Assembly: GCA_009746045.1 (NCBI GenBank)
Contig: RPFO01000667.1
Coordinates: 2,875,273 to 2,939,272, forward strand
Origin: Mesostigma viride
Lineage: Eukaryota > Streptophyta > Mesostigmatophyceae > Mesostigmatales > Mesostigmataceae
Direction: 5' to 3'
DNA: 64,000 nt
Shown: piece by piece, positions 21,815 to 33,150 of the stretch
Position numbering within the stretch: position 1 is the stretch's first letter
Layout: each line of letters begins with the position of its first letter
The notes under the pieces: generated by a model
Databases searched by the model: none
Told to the model about the DNA's origin: nothing
Seen by the model: only the letters and a program-made list of their open reading frames with translations
Position numbers and translations under genes: made by a program

Positions 21815-23393
21815 ATGCCGTCACTGCGACACGCATGGGAAAATTTTAAATTGGGCAACAACAAGTTGCGGGTGCAATTGGTGCTGATCATCATAGAAAA
21901 CTATCAATTCCATCATGAATGCCTTATTGGTGACAGCATATTAACCAACTTGGCATCATATAATACAATTATTGACGCGAAACTACGTCGGCCGATGGAA
22001 AATTTTGCCCAAACCTACTATCAATCTATTTTGGGAAGCCCACAGCCTCCAAAAAACACATTTCTAATATTTTCGTTTAGGACAGATCTGCAGCCTCCCA
22101 AATCTGTCCTAATCCAAACAAACCACCCCAAGAAGCGTCGGAAAGACAGCATGAGGAAGGGTAAATCCTTGCAAATGTTACCTGCTGGGGAACGTAAAAA
22201 CTCGTCAAACCTGTCTGCTGCACTGTCGATCGCTCGTTCGCTGACGGACCATTTTCTTCTGGATATCCAGGGAAAGTCGTTCTTCCGCTCTCTTGCCATA
22301 ATTGGCGAAATGGATAGCGAACACATCCTGAAATCGAGTAGAGAAATGATCAAAACTGCGGTGAGTAAGATTGGTGAGCGATAGCTTGTCTACAGATTCA
22401 AATTTTGGAAAAGGCGGAGCTGAATCTTGTTGTGGCGGCAGTGTGACGGTCACGGGGACATCGCTGGCGGGCGTGGTGAAGGTGACCGATGTCATCTGCG
22501 AGGGATCCTGTCTCTCACTATCCTGCGTCGCATTCCCCGTAGCAACTGTGGCATGATAAGGTAGAACCCCTATGTCACCCAACCGAGGAGCCTCTCTCGC
22601 CACTCCATCAACCATCTCACGTATGGCCGCCTCCTCATCCGCAATCCTCTGACGTAGTCTTCCCACATCCTGTTCCACCTCCTCCACCATCTTTCTATAC
22701 ATCGCTGCGTGTTGTTCATCTTGTTGTAGTCTGATCTTTGCTGCTGAGAGACGATCTGCTGCTAATCGGGCCCCGTCTCGTCCTGGCGTGGTATTAACAG
22801 GAAAAAGAAACGATGATGATACTACTAGGCACCGGAGTTCGTTCGGTCGGGATCCTGGGCGACAGCGACCCGGGTCCTCAACCCACGCCAGTGTGAGATG
22901 GCTCGCCTGGTTGAATGCCAGACGCAATGACAGAAAACTTTGGCCCGACGCACAGCGAGGCCCGCCTCACTTCAGACATAATAGTACGATTGAAATCAAG
23001 TTGACGCCGTGGAGTATGGGTAGTTCGCTCAGCACCTTCCCTAGTAATAGGTGGAAGAGATGAAGATGGATCGCCTGCACCTAGATCAGTAGTAGGGGGT
23101 AAAGGTGATTGTGTCTTCGAACTACTCATACTACCACATGAAGTCGCGATCGTCTACCTAGTAGAAACAACGGTTACGGCTGACTTCCAGTATTAAAGAG
23201 CAAGACAGTCACATAAGGATATGTCTCTCTCTGTATCACCGTAAGTTTTCCGCAACTCCATGATTCTTCCCGGATGGTAGACATCTTTTCAACATTGTTG
23301 TACTACCCGGAAGGTTACGACTCAAGAGAAACACCGAAGTAGAGATCCTCCGATACCAATGTAACGACTAAAAATGATCATCAGCATCATCCA
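21815..23393 (-). mobile_element. Degraded family D LTR retrotransposon fragment
   Basis: On the minus strand: the last 34 bp of the LTR (23,393-23,360), the PBS TGGTATCGGAGG (23,358-23,347), a leader matching positions 1-126, then a gag-like frame. The LTR is cut where the LINE tail begins. Pol is not seen, so the element is broken at its 3' side, somewhere between 21.8 and 22.2 kb. Confidence 0.65.
22205..23129 (-). pseudogene. Gag-like ORF of the family D element, frameshifted
   Basis: A start codon at 23,129, about 220 bp after the PBS, opens a frame (MSSSKTQSPLPP) that stops at 22,878. A second minus frame from about 22,927 to 22,205 continues with a strongly predicted heptad or coiled-coil stretch (AAKIRLQQDEQHAAMYRK, then VEQDVGRLRQRIADEEAAI) and a basic C-terminal part. 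No zinc knuckle is present in what remains. The position after LTR and PBS is the main reason for calling it Gag. The overlap of two frames near 22,880-22,930 implies a frameshift. Confidence 0.5.
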
Positions 23394-23674
23394 TCCATTA
23401 ATTAATTAATTAATAGACACGTGACTGCCTCACGTGAGCATAAGTCCTCAGTGGGAGGGGAACATGGGATGGAATGGATGGTATAACCCATGGGATAAGC
23501 TATCTAGGTAGTTACAGGGGTGTGGGCACCGCGGCCCGAATCGCTATGAATGCCATACTTGGTCACACGCAGAGCCCCCACAGGCTTGGGGGTGGTCTCC
23601 TTCATCATGCACTACTTGCCATCTATCCTTGCGCACCATCTGCCTCCATATTACAGACAAACCAGGAGGTTGCC
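23394..23674 (-). mobile_element. 3' half of a LINE split by Element 1
   Basis: The minus strand holds the last codons of the LINE RT ORF, its 3' UTR and an ATTA-repeat tail (23,394-23,415). The other half is at 61,623-61,905. The junction base pairs 23,670-23,674 (TTGCC) are duplicated at 61,618-61,622 by the Element 1 insertion. Confidence 0.85.
23544..23674 (-). pseudogene. LINE RT C-terminus, continuing from 61,618-61,893
   Basis: The translation QPPGLSVIWRQMVRKDRWQV matches GLSVIWKKMMDKAKWAQV of the LINE at 2,535-2,984. It ends at a stop at 23,544. Upstream codons are on the far side of Element 1. Confidence 0.8.
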
Positions 23675-24324
23675 AGTTAGCATTTTGGGCAACCAATATG
23701 CTAAGTGGATGCAGTTTGGAAAGACCTTTCCAACGCCGTGCTGACCGCTTGAAACAGACAAGGGACAAGAAAGATATGAGGTCCCGAAGTCCTAGCCATC
23801 CGTGGCCGACTTGGGTGCAGTCCTCTGGTATAGTGGACAGGACACGTGGCAGGCCGTGCCTGCACAGGCTTAGCCTGCATGTCCATCACGTGACTGTGGT
23901 CCACGTAGACCAGGAGGAGCAGCAGCCTGTGACTGGTGGGGTACTGGAGCTGGCACAGGACTGCAAGGATACTAGGCCTTGCAGGCTTGTGACAGGTCCT
24001 GTACTTCCTAGGTTGCAGAGTCTAGGCAAATCCAGCTCGTCCTGGCTCTGCACTGATGCCAGTGGACGTTGGGGATTTGCTTGCACGCCTGCACGTGCCT
24101 CGTCACGCCGATGGGAACGAGGAACAACGCAAAGGATATAGCTTGGTCATGGGGGATGACCAGCTATCTTGGAAGCACGAACCGTGGGCGCCCACATTGG
24201 ACGTGGAAGTGACCACCATGGTCGTGACTTGGTGCACAGGTTAAAAGGTTGCTGCCTGCAACTTTGGCTCATCCCGTTGTGCGTGAAAGACCAGGAGCTC
24301 ACGCTCTGGGCTTTGTTGCTAACT
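23675..24324 (+). repeat. 5' LTR of Element 1
   Basis: 650 bp, near-identical to 60,968-61,617, and clearly related to 32,468-33,116 and 41,381-42,029. The inverted ends are AGTTAGC/GCTAACT rather than TG/CA. Confidence 0.95.
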
Positions 24325-24356
24325 CGTATTATTGCATTTCCTGTTGCAAGGTTTTC

Positions 24357-25512
24357 ATGTCGGCCGAAGCTCGGGCAGAAACGCCTGAGTCGTCTTCTCC
24401 CAGCCGCCAAGCTACGCCGGAGCCGCCGGCGCGCGAGAGCTCTTTTTATCCTTATACCCATCAGTCCAACGCATCTACCTTCGTGCAAGCGGCGTACGTT
24501 GCGCGAGGACTTGCAGAGGGTGGGTGGGTGGCTGTGTTCGGCAACGCAGCTGGGCCGTCTGCAAACGACCCGGTGGTAATGAGGATAAGGGCGACGACGT
24601 CGCCAGGCGAAACAGGCAGAGTGGCCACGGAGCGTCTCGTAGGTATACGGGACGATATTGCTTCTTTGATTTACAGTTTGGAGGTCGCGTACCAGGTCGG
24701 TCACGTGACAATTCAAGCGCTGGACTTGGCGAGGGAAACGCTGAGTCAGCTGACGGCCATCTGCTTAGGTGGTGCCAGATTGTATAATCACTGGGTGGCT
24801 ACGAGCTCTTTGGGGGAGGGCACCGACGCGTCGCACATTATACGGGACGCGCAGACGCGCGAGGAAGACAACCCGTGGGGATCCGCAGAGGTCATTGCTC
24901 AAACCTGCGAGCATTTGGTCAATATATTGATCCAGGAGGCGCGGGGGCACGCCGACCATTGGGTTATCACCACCCGACCGCCGGGCATCTGGTCCACGTT
25001 GGACACGCCCAGAGTGCATAGGGCGCCGGGGGCAACGGGGCCAACCGTGACCGTCATCACAGCCTGGTCGCGAGGTGACCGACGAGGAGTTCCACGACCA
25101 GTTTGTGGACCGACCAGCAGGCATCATCGCCAGGTCGTCGCAGCAAATCGACGAAGGCGACGGTACGCAAGAGGGGTACTCCGCTCGACGCAGGGCAGAG
25201 TTGCATATTCCCTTTGAGCCTGAGCACGATTTTGCTGAGATAGGTCGGGGGTCGCGTAACGACCGACGGGGTGGTGGTAGCAGGTGGGTCAGAAACCTTC
25301 AGTGGTATCGCCGGGGCAGCGCGCCCAGAGTGCCGGTGGAGCTGTCGGCAGACGGTAGGCCGGTGAGCCGGGTGCTTGGTCCTTATAACGCAGAGGAGGT
25401 CTGAGCAGTTCCCCGAGTGGGAACACCGGTGGCGCGGACTGCACAAGAGCGTGAGGCGGAAGCAGAGCCTGGAGAGCAGCCGACGGCCTCTTCAGGCAGC
25501 GCCAGCGCTTGA
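24357..25512 (+). pseudogene. ORF0 of Element 1, frameshifted
   Basis: The start ATG at 24,357 is 32 bp after the LTR. It is homologous over its length to the intact 382-codon ORF0 of Element 2 (33,151-34,299). The frame breaks near 25,060-25,075, where Element 1 has different and extra bases. The shifted frame then meets a TGA at 25,402-25,404 where Element 2 has an Arg codon. Function unknown. Confidence 0.8.
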
Positions 25513-25565
25513 GTTTGTTCTTCTTTTCCCTTCGCCTGTGTTGTTGTGTCGTCACACTGTATATA

Positions 25566-26920
25566 ATGCCTCGTGGCAAACCGGGCGACGGCGACAAGGG
25601 CGAGGCGGAGGCGCCGGCAGGGGAAAGCCAGGAGCCTAGGAAGGACGAGGAGCAGTTGGTGGGGGAGGCTATCCCTACCAGCGACGGCGATGGGGGAAAG
25701 CGGCCAGGGAGCAAGAGACGGCACGAGGACGCGGTGGAGGAGGCGCGGAAGGTGCGGGCGACATGGCCATCTGACGCGATGACGATGGCAAACGGGCAAC
25801 CAGCCGTGGAGAAGCGTAAGAGGGATGCCTCCGCTGATGGCAATGGTAAGAGGCTTCATGTGGATGTGCCCTCCCCTGCGCCTGCTGGCCCTAGTGGTGC
25901 TGTTGTTGTGACACCCGCTGTGGGGGAGCCAGTAAAGGCGGTGCCAGGGTCGAGGCCTCACATGAGTGCAGTCACTGTCATGAATGGGCAAAAGCCTCTT
26001 AACCCACCACTAGCACAGGAAGCATTAGACAAGTGGCTAGAGGACATGGAGTTGGTTGTGCTCTCCGTGGACCCCACTGTCAATCTAGTGCAGGTGTTCC
26101 ACTCGTCCACATGCAACAGGGATTCCTCAGAGCGTGTCAGGGAGAAGGCTAGGAAGGCTGTCAAGGATAAGCTAACCTGGGCACAGTTCCTGGATGGGTT
26201 GAGGGAAGAGTTCTCTGACAAGGTTCTCAACCTCACCAACTACTACAAACACCAGTATGACACCCTTGAGATAGTGGGCCCTGTGGCAGAGGAATGGGCT
26301 AGGCTCAACCGTATCAGGGACAAGGGGGCCAAGTATGGCTTCCTGGTCACAGATAGGGCCTTGGCAGACTATTTCCTGGACCGTATGGGTTTGAGTGTGG
26401 ATGGGAGGAACAGTGCCCGCATGTTTCTTAACCAGACTGATGGCTCCTTGCGTGCTCTGGAGCTTGTAATCCTCAGCATAAGGAAGCCAGATCCTGCCTG
26501 CAAGGCTATCCAGTCCCATGGCAGCAATGCCACCTCCGCTGTGCAGGGCCAAGGTGATGTCCCCGGGTACCCAGCCCGTGATGGGGCAAGGCCCAACAAG
26601 CGTAAGCGCTTCAGGCGCCAGAGGCAGGGGGCTCAGGGTGGCAAGGGTGCAGGTTCCCAAGGAGGGGTTGGGGCCAGCAAGCTGGTGGTCAGCAGGGTAA
26701 GGGTGGCCAAGGGCAAGGCAAGGGCCAAGCTCAAGGCAACCAGGGCAAGCAGGGTGGGCAGTCTCAGGGAGGCCAGGGGAAGCCTGGCAAGGGTGGGGCT
26801 GGGTCTGGGAAGAAGGGTGGAGCATGCTTTGTGTGTGGCAAGGAAGGTCACTGGCGTCGTGAGTGTCCTGACAGGAAGGCCAAGCCTGCTGGGGCAGGGG
26901 GCCAGTCTGGGCAGCAGTGA
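25566..26920 (+). pseudogene. gag of Element 1, zinc knuckle lost by a 1-base deletion
   Basis: Closely matches the Element 2 Gag until about 26,669, where one G is missing from a G-run (GTTGGGGCC versus GTTGGGGGCC). The shifted frame reaches a stop at 26,924. The original frame still holds the CX2CX4HX4C knuckle (CFVCGKEGHWRREC) at about 26,826-26,870 and the UGA-CUAG at 26,918. The Gag core lies at about residues 150-330. Confidence 0.88.
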
Positions 26921-26924
26921 CTAG
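26918..26924 (+). promoter_or_regulatory. Candidate readthrough stop UGA-CUAG between gag and pol (Element 1)
   Basis: TGACTAG lies at the end of the original gag frame, and pol continues in the same frame with no further stop. UGA-CUAG is a known leaky stop context. Same arrangement as 35,705-35,711. Confidence 0.6.
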
Positions 26925-29900
26925 CTACATCATCCCCTGTAAATAGTCAATCACCCCTTGGGGAAGGTGTGCTGGATGTACATAAGGATGGGGGTGTGCC
27001 CCTTGTGCAGCACCAAGGGTGTAAAGATGTTGTTCTTCCACTGGATTGCAATAACAATGCTGCAGCTGAATTCCCTATGCCTCATGCAGGTGGTGGGTCT
27101 CCAGCAGGTGCTGGCCTGGAGGGCCAAGGGACCTTGCTGGAAGGGCCTGGAGCGGTCCAGGGTGCAGGGCCTGGCTTGGGGCGTCAGGATGGCCTGCAGG
27201 GAAGCCCTGGAACCTCAGGAGTGGATCATGTGTCCCCACACACGGTTCAGACGTCTCGCCAGGTCAGTACTGAGAGAGTGCTGAGCTATGCTGAGGCTGG
27301 CCATAGGTTGCATCACATGTTTGGGCATTCTGGGCAGGCAGCAATGTTTGCTTGGAAGCTAGGTAGGGAGCCTTTGTGGGAGGCTTGCCAGGCTGCTGCT
27401 GAGAACTGTGGTTGCCAGGAGAATGCTGTTCACCCACCTCAGTCCCATGCTAGGGAGCCTGCTAGGGAGCGTGGCGACATCCAGATGGATATCCAGCATA
27501 TCAGGGGCTTGTATATATTGGTGGGGGTGGACAGGTTCAGTAGATACAGGCTGATAGACGTTCTGCCTGGTATGCAGGAGCACCACTTGTTGTTGGGTAT
27601 GAAGGCCCTGATCCCAGGCTTTGGGGTGTGCAAGAGTGTGCAGGCAGACTTGCAGTTTGACTGTTTGCTCAAGCATCAGGACCAGCTGCCTTGTAAGCTG
27701 GTAGTAGTCCCCAGGGAGAGTCATGGGCAGCAAGGGGCTGTAGAGAGATCCATACGTGAAGTGAAGACAGTGGTGCTAGCAGCAGAGTCAGTGCCACTTG
27801 TGGCATCTGCCTTAGAGAGGGCAGCCTGGTGTAAGGGGATAGAAGAGCAGCTGAACCACAGGGTTAACTATTACTTTGATGGTGTGGCTGTCTCTCCCCT
27901 GGCCCTGCAGTATAGCTTATTGCCTGAGAACGTGGTGCAGGCCAGTCTTAGGAAGGCAGATAGGTTGTTTGCCCAGCTGAGACGTAAGGACAAGAACTGG
28001 AATGTGCTGAGGCCTCAGGTGGGGCTGAAGGTCAGGATGTGGAAGGAACCATCTATTCCAGGCAAGCGGGGGAAGTGGCAGGATGGGGTTGTCACTCGTG
28101 TGGAAGAAGCTAACAGATCTTGCCTGGTGGCTTTGGAAAAGGATCCAAGGCACGTGTACAGGTTGTCCTGGGCTCATGTCAAGGAAAGAAGGCCACATGC
28201 AATCTGGCCTGCAGACGGGCCAGGCCCTCCCAGCTGGGTTGAGGAGCCAGGCCAGAGCCAGGCAGCAGCAGCTAACAATCCTCTGGTGGTGGATGATGGT
28301 CTGTCCCTGCTGGAAGATGACGAGCAGGAGGAGGCTGCTGAAGCAACTGTCACAAGGCCAGAGGGGACGGGGCAGCCACCTAAGGCCCGGGGGCCTCTCA
28401 TGGCGGACGTCATCCGAGCACTCATGCGCAGCAAACATGATCCCAAGGTATCCAAGCTCACGGGGTGGGGGTCGTGCTGGGCAGCTACAATGGAGGTAGA
28501 TACCAACTCACAGGTGTCTGTCATCAGGGAAGAGGATGCTGTAGGCTTACAGATGTCCCATCCCAGTTGCCTTGCTGTGTCTGATTTCTCAGGAAAGGTG
28601 TCCATGAAGATCCTTGGGGAAGTGAGTGTGCCTATCTTAGGGGTGCCCACCACGTTCTGTGTGGTAGAGGGCTATCAGGGGCCTGCCATTCTGGGTCAGA
28701 ACTTCTTGTGCATGCCAGGGGTTACTTTGACCTCTGATGAGTTGGCACTAGAAGGCAGGGGCAGCCTCCCCCTTGAAAGATATCACTATTCCCAGGGTCT
28801 TGCAGTGGCGGTGAAGGCTGTTAGGAGTCAGCCAGCTGAGGGTCCTCAAGGTCAGGAGCCCATAGCTGAGGACCTGTTGATAATCCCAACCACCTTTGAT
28901 CCACGGCAGTTAGGGGTAAACAGGTACCAGATAGCTGCTCACAGTCCTATTCCCTGGCGCCAGCTAGTCGAGATGATGCAAAGCCCCAAGATGGCTAAGG
29001 CATGGACTCTTGGCTTTGTTGCTTCTGGGCATGAGTGGATAGTTTCCAACTGTGCAGAACCTGTGGATGAGCTGCCAGAAGTTCACCAGCTGCTCAGATT
29101 GATGTTTGTCCTCAAGCTCAAGGAGGTAGATGGTGTCCAGGTGCCACATGTCAGACCAGTTGTAACCGAGTATCATGGCACTGGCCAGTTGTTAGATGAG
29201 GAGCTCTATACTCCAGGGATGCTGCATGACACGTGGAGGATTCTGCTGTGTATATTTCTGTCTTTTCTGGTTAAGGGTGTGCCCTATAGCTCTGTGCTGA
29301 TTGATTTCAAGAGGGCTTTTCTCAAGGGTGACCAAGATCAGGCTAGGCAGACTTGGAGAGATATCCCTCCTTTCTTTGTGACTGTACCTGCTGTATGGAG
29401 AGCAGAGATAAAGGCCAGGTACCTGAGAATTCTGAAAGGGTTGGAAGGTCTCAGGTCCAGTCCCATTATCTGGAGAAAGAGCCTAGAGAAATTCTTGAAG
29501 AATACTTGTGGGTTTTCTGTGTCTCCAGTGGATCCCTGTTTGTTCCAAGGGTCCCACAATGGCCTTCCTGTCTTTGCCTCACTGCATGGTGATGACCTGC
29601 ATCTCATAGGTCCACCAGACTGGGTTGAGGCTGTTTTGGCTAAGATCCAGAAGCGGTTTGAGCTGGGTAAGATACAGCACATGGTGGAGAATGAGCCTAT
29701 GGTCTTCTGTGGCATGCAGGCTACGTTGTTCCAAGCCAAGGGCTCGTGGTTCATCAGGATGGAGGGTGGTAAGGACTACCCACAGCAGATTGTAGATGCA
29801 TTGCAGGAGCCCATCACGCAGGCTAGGTGTGCTACCATCAGGGGCATGCTGGCATGGCTTGCAAGTATATGTGCCCCTGACTTGCTGGTCTTGAGTCGAC

Positions 29901-30470
29901 TTACTGATTCCCAGCTAGTTGAGGTGGGTGCTCAGAGTGTGGTGCAGGCTGTCATGATGTCTCCCCTCTTATACTGGGTCCTGTAGATTTGTACAAGCCC
30001 CTTGACATGATCCTCTATGTGGACAGTTCTATGGACAATAGGAAGGTCACAGAGGTCAGGGGCAGGGCAGCAGCATTAGTTACCCTGGAGCAAGATCACA
30101 CCTCACTTGTTACCTGGTACAGTCGGTTGCAAAACAGGGTTACACCCAGCAGTGATATTGCTGAGTGCAGGGCAATCTGTGAAGGGCTGCATACTGCTCT
30201 TTACTTGAGGGAGCTCTTCTACCAGCTATGTCAAGTGGCTTCCTGTAGGTTGCAGCTGCACATACTGGTGTGGACTGATAGCATGGGCATGGTGCAATTT
30301 GTGCACAGGCAGCTGCATGGCCAGGAGCAGGGACCTTGACTACTTGTTGCTCAAGGAGATGTCCTACCTAGCTCACATTGAACATGTACCTGGTGTGGAC
30401 AACCCTGCAGATGCCCTCACCAAGCTGGAGGAGAAGGCGGAGCGGCAGTACCCCCTGCTCCGTGGGCTCA
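26921..30470 (+). pseudogene. pol of Element 1 (integrase, retropepsin-like, RT, RNase H), two frameshifts
   Basis: Domains in order: HHCC integrase finger (RLHHMFGHSG ... Cys-Gly-Cys, about 27,300-27,410); integrase core with Asp in LVGVDRFSRY, Asp in VQADLQFD and Glu in GAVERSIREVK; a C-terminal integrase module (GKWQDGVVTRV); an acidic linker; retropepsin-like DTNSQVSVI (about 28,499) with AILGQNFL; RT with DFKRAFLKGD (about 29,307) and LHGDDLHLIG (about 29,580); RNase H with YVDSSMDNRKVTEVRG and TDSMGMVQ. A missing C near 29,960 gives a stop at 29,984-29,986, and a 4-base insertion (CATG) near 30,314 shifts RNase H. Otherwise about 98% like Element 2 by eye. The last codons are cut at 30,473 by Element 3. 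Confidence 0.9.
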
Positions 30471-30473
30471 TGG

Positions 30474-31171
30474 AGTTAACGTTCCTAGCAAACGCAATGT
30501 GAAGGATATGGTTGCAATGCAGCAATGTGTGAATATGGTTGGAAACGGAGCTTTGTTAAAATTGGATAATGTTACAGCGCTCACACACTTGAGGCTTGTA
30601 CACGCGTTTGCCAAGTCAAGGCACAACACGTGAGGCGGGCTCGCAAGAGATACCCAATTGGCACTGGCCTATTGTTTATATACTTGTGCACTGTGCTTGC
30701 TAGTCCTGAGCAGCCTAAGAGGCCTGCTCAGTAATAACACCCCCGGTACAGTATTCACTACCTGTACAGCGCCCAGTTCCTATACAGTAGGTCTGCCATA
30801 CAGGCACAGTGACCACAGAGTACAGTCACCACAGTGATTATTGCATCTGCACCTAGAAGTCCAGGACTAGGCCTGCGGTACCACCAGACCACAGGTTAAG
30901 GTTCCTATTTCCTGCGTACGACGTATTAACCCAATACCGTCGTAGGTTCAGCACCTAATTCCTGTCAGCCCAGGAATTACTGTCGACCCCATATGTCGTC
31001 GGCAAATATTCACGTCCGACTTAGAAGAACAGCCGGCTCGCGCTCGCGCGCGACCGGGAAGTCGGAACGCCATAACTTTCTTGATACTTGTCGGAATGAA
31101 CTCGTTCCGGTGCCGCTGGAATCGCAGAGAAATGCCGAATCAGGTACACGCCAATGCGCTTGGCGTTAACT
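30474..31171 (-). repeat. 3' LTR of Element 3
   Basis: 698 bp, near-identical to 59,230-59,926. It contains CACAACACGTGAGG and a GCTCGCGCTCGCGCGC tract. No TG/CA ends. Confidence 0.95.
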
Positions 31172-31189
31172 CCAATCCTTTCTTTTCTT
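31172..31189 (-). other. Polypurine tract of Element 3
   Basis: Minus-strand AAGAAAAGAAAGGATTGG immediately before AGTTAACG. It resembles the Element 2 tract AAAAGAAGAAAGGGTTGG. Confidence 0.7.
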
Positions 31190-31839
31190 GAGCTGTAGCA
31201 GCTCACACAAGTCTACATACAAACACACACAATGGGTACTGGACATCCTCCCTCGACTACAAGTCACAACCCGCTGGGCATGACAGTCAGCTTGGATTCC
31301 TTATTATATGTACATAGCACCCATACTGGCTCAGGAGCACAAACAAATTACAATGAGTCCCTATCCCTTCACGGGAGGCTCGTTGTGTTACCCATGTACA
31401 AGAGGTTGGTCAACTGTGGCAGCCCATAGGTGTTCAGTTAAGAACTTGAGAAGTATGTACAACCTTCAGGACCTTAGGCGAAACCCCACAGATCACCCAC
31501 AACAGCTCATCAGAAAACATTGCTGACCCCCAGACGGGAGTCGGCGCCGGTCTGCTGCCCCTTATCGAACCAGACACAACATCTACGCGAAGCACATGCA
31601 AAACACAAGCTCCTATACTCGTTCCAACCGTGGAAAATCAGGGGACCTGTCGCCACCTCACCAGCATGGTGGAAACCTCAGACTGAGATGAAAACCCCAG
31701 ATAGACATCTCTCCATCAGAGACAATGTCAGACATTCCCACACCAGAGACATGTCTCACCCCTCAAGGTGTGCTCAGGATTATGTACAATCAAGCTCCCA
31801 GCCTGATATCCAGAGACTTAAGCACCCAGCTCTCAGCTT
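31190..31839 (-). other. 3' untranslated region of Element 3
   Basis: About 650 bp between the pol stop (31,840) and the polypurine tract. The small plus-strand open frames (31,232-31,843) are unlikely to be genes. Confidence 0.55.
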
Positions 31840-32462
31840 TTAGACAGATAGACCGACTTGACAGTCAGCATTCATGAGCTTCCTCAGTACATTGTACTGG
31901 GCTGGGGCCTTGTGTGGCAGCTTTGTCAATGCATCAGCAGGGTTCTCCTCGCCAGGGATATGCTTCAAGTCAACCAACCAAACTGGCCAACTCCTTCAGC
32001 AACAAATAATCCAGGTCCCGGCTTCTGGCCAGCTGCTTGTGAACAAACTGGACCATACCCATGCTGTCTGTTAGCAACAACGTCTCCATCTGCAAGGTCC
32101 AAGGGGTAACTGAAGCCAGCTCCAGCATTAACTCCTTTATGTACAAGCTGGACTGGATCCCCTCGCATATGGCCCTGCATTCTGCCACATCTGAACTGAT
32201 ACAGACCCTCTTCTGCAGTCTGCTGTACCAGCTGAACAAACTTGCCCTGCTCTGATAAAAAGCAAACAGAGCAGCAGATCTCCCCCTGACCTTGGTAACC
32301 TGGCGAGCATCCATGGAACTGTCAACAAAGATCTCCAAGGTGATAGGCTGGGCAAAGTCAATCCCAGACAAAATCAGATCAGGGGTACTCTCCACCAACC
32401 GGGCTATGACTCGAGGCTTCTCATCCTCAAGCACCTCATCAGGCATTCTGCTATGGACCATC
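31840..32462 (-). pseudogene. pol of Element 3, RNase H part (third piece)
   Basis: Minus-strand frame with copia-type RNase H motifs: IFVDSSMDARQVTKVRGR, a SSDVAECRAICEG segment and TDSMGMVQFVHKQLARSRDL. It follows the DNA-transposon flank (42,035-42,090) that supplies ELRGMWAWFASICG. A 4-base duplication (GGTTGGTT, about 31,972-31,980) causes a stop at 31,970. The intended tail (NPADALTKLPHK) follows in another frame to a TAA at 31,840. The upstream end is split by Element 2, TSD 32,463-32,467. Confidence 0.88.
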
Positions 32463-32467
32463 AAAGA

Positions 32468-33116
32468 AGTTAGCATTTTGGGCAACCAATATGCTAAGTG
32501 GATGCAGTTTGGAAAGACCTTTCCAACGCCGTGCTGACCGCTTGAAACAGACAAGGGACAAGAAAGATATGAGGTCCCGAAGTCCTAGCCGTCCGTGGCC
32601 GACTGAGGTACAGTCCTCTGGTGTAGTGGACAGGACACGTGGCAGGCCGTGCCTGCGCAGGCTTAGCCTGACTATCACGTGACTGTGGTCCACGTAGACC
32701 AGAAGAGCAGCAGCCTGTGACTGGTGGACTACAGGAACTGGCACAGGTCTGCAAGGATACTAGGCCTTGCAGGCTTGTGACAGGTCCTGTACTTCCTAGG
32801 TTGCAGAGTCTAGGCAAATCCAGTTCGTCCTGGCTCTGCACTGATGCCAGTGGACGTTGAGGATTTGCTTGCCTGCCTGCACGTGCCTCGTCACACCGAT
32901 GGGAACGAGGAACAACGCAAAGGATATAGCTTGGTCATGGGGGATGACCAGCTATCTTGGCAAGCACGAACCGAGGCTCACACATTGGTCGTGGAACCGC
33001 TCACCGTGGTCGTGGCTTGGTGCACGGGTTAAAAGGTTGCTGCCTTTGCAACTTTGGCTCATCCCGTTGTGTGGCGCGAGAGACCAGGAACTCACAGTTC
33101 TGGCTGTTCGCTAACT
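32468..33116 (+). repeat. 5' LTR of Element 2
   Basis: 649 bp, ends AGTTAGC/GCTAACT. No TGG-starting primer binding site follows; the sequence after it is CGTACTATTGCATTTCTG. Confidence 0.95.
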
Positions 33117-33150
33117 CGTACTATTGCATTTCTGTTGTGCAAGGTTTTTC

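Noticed and set aside
26172-26825. Antisense open frame of 217 codons, repeated at 34,913-35,638
   Set aside because: Lies opposite gag in both copies and is conserved only because gag is.
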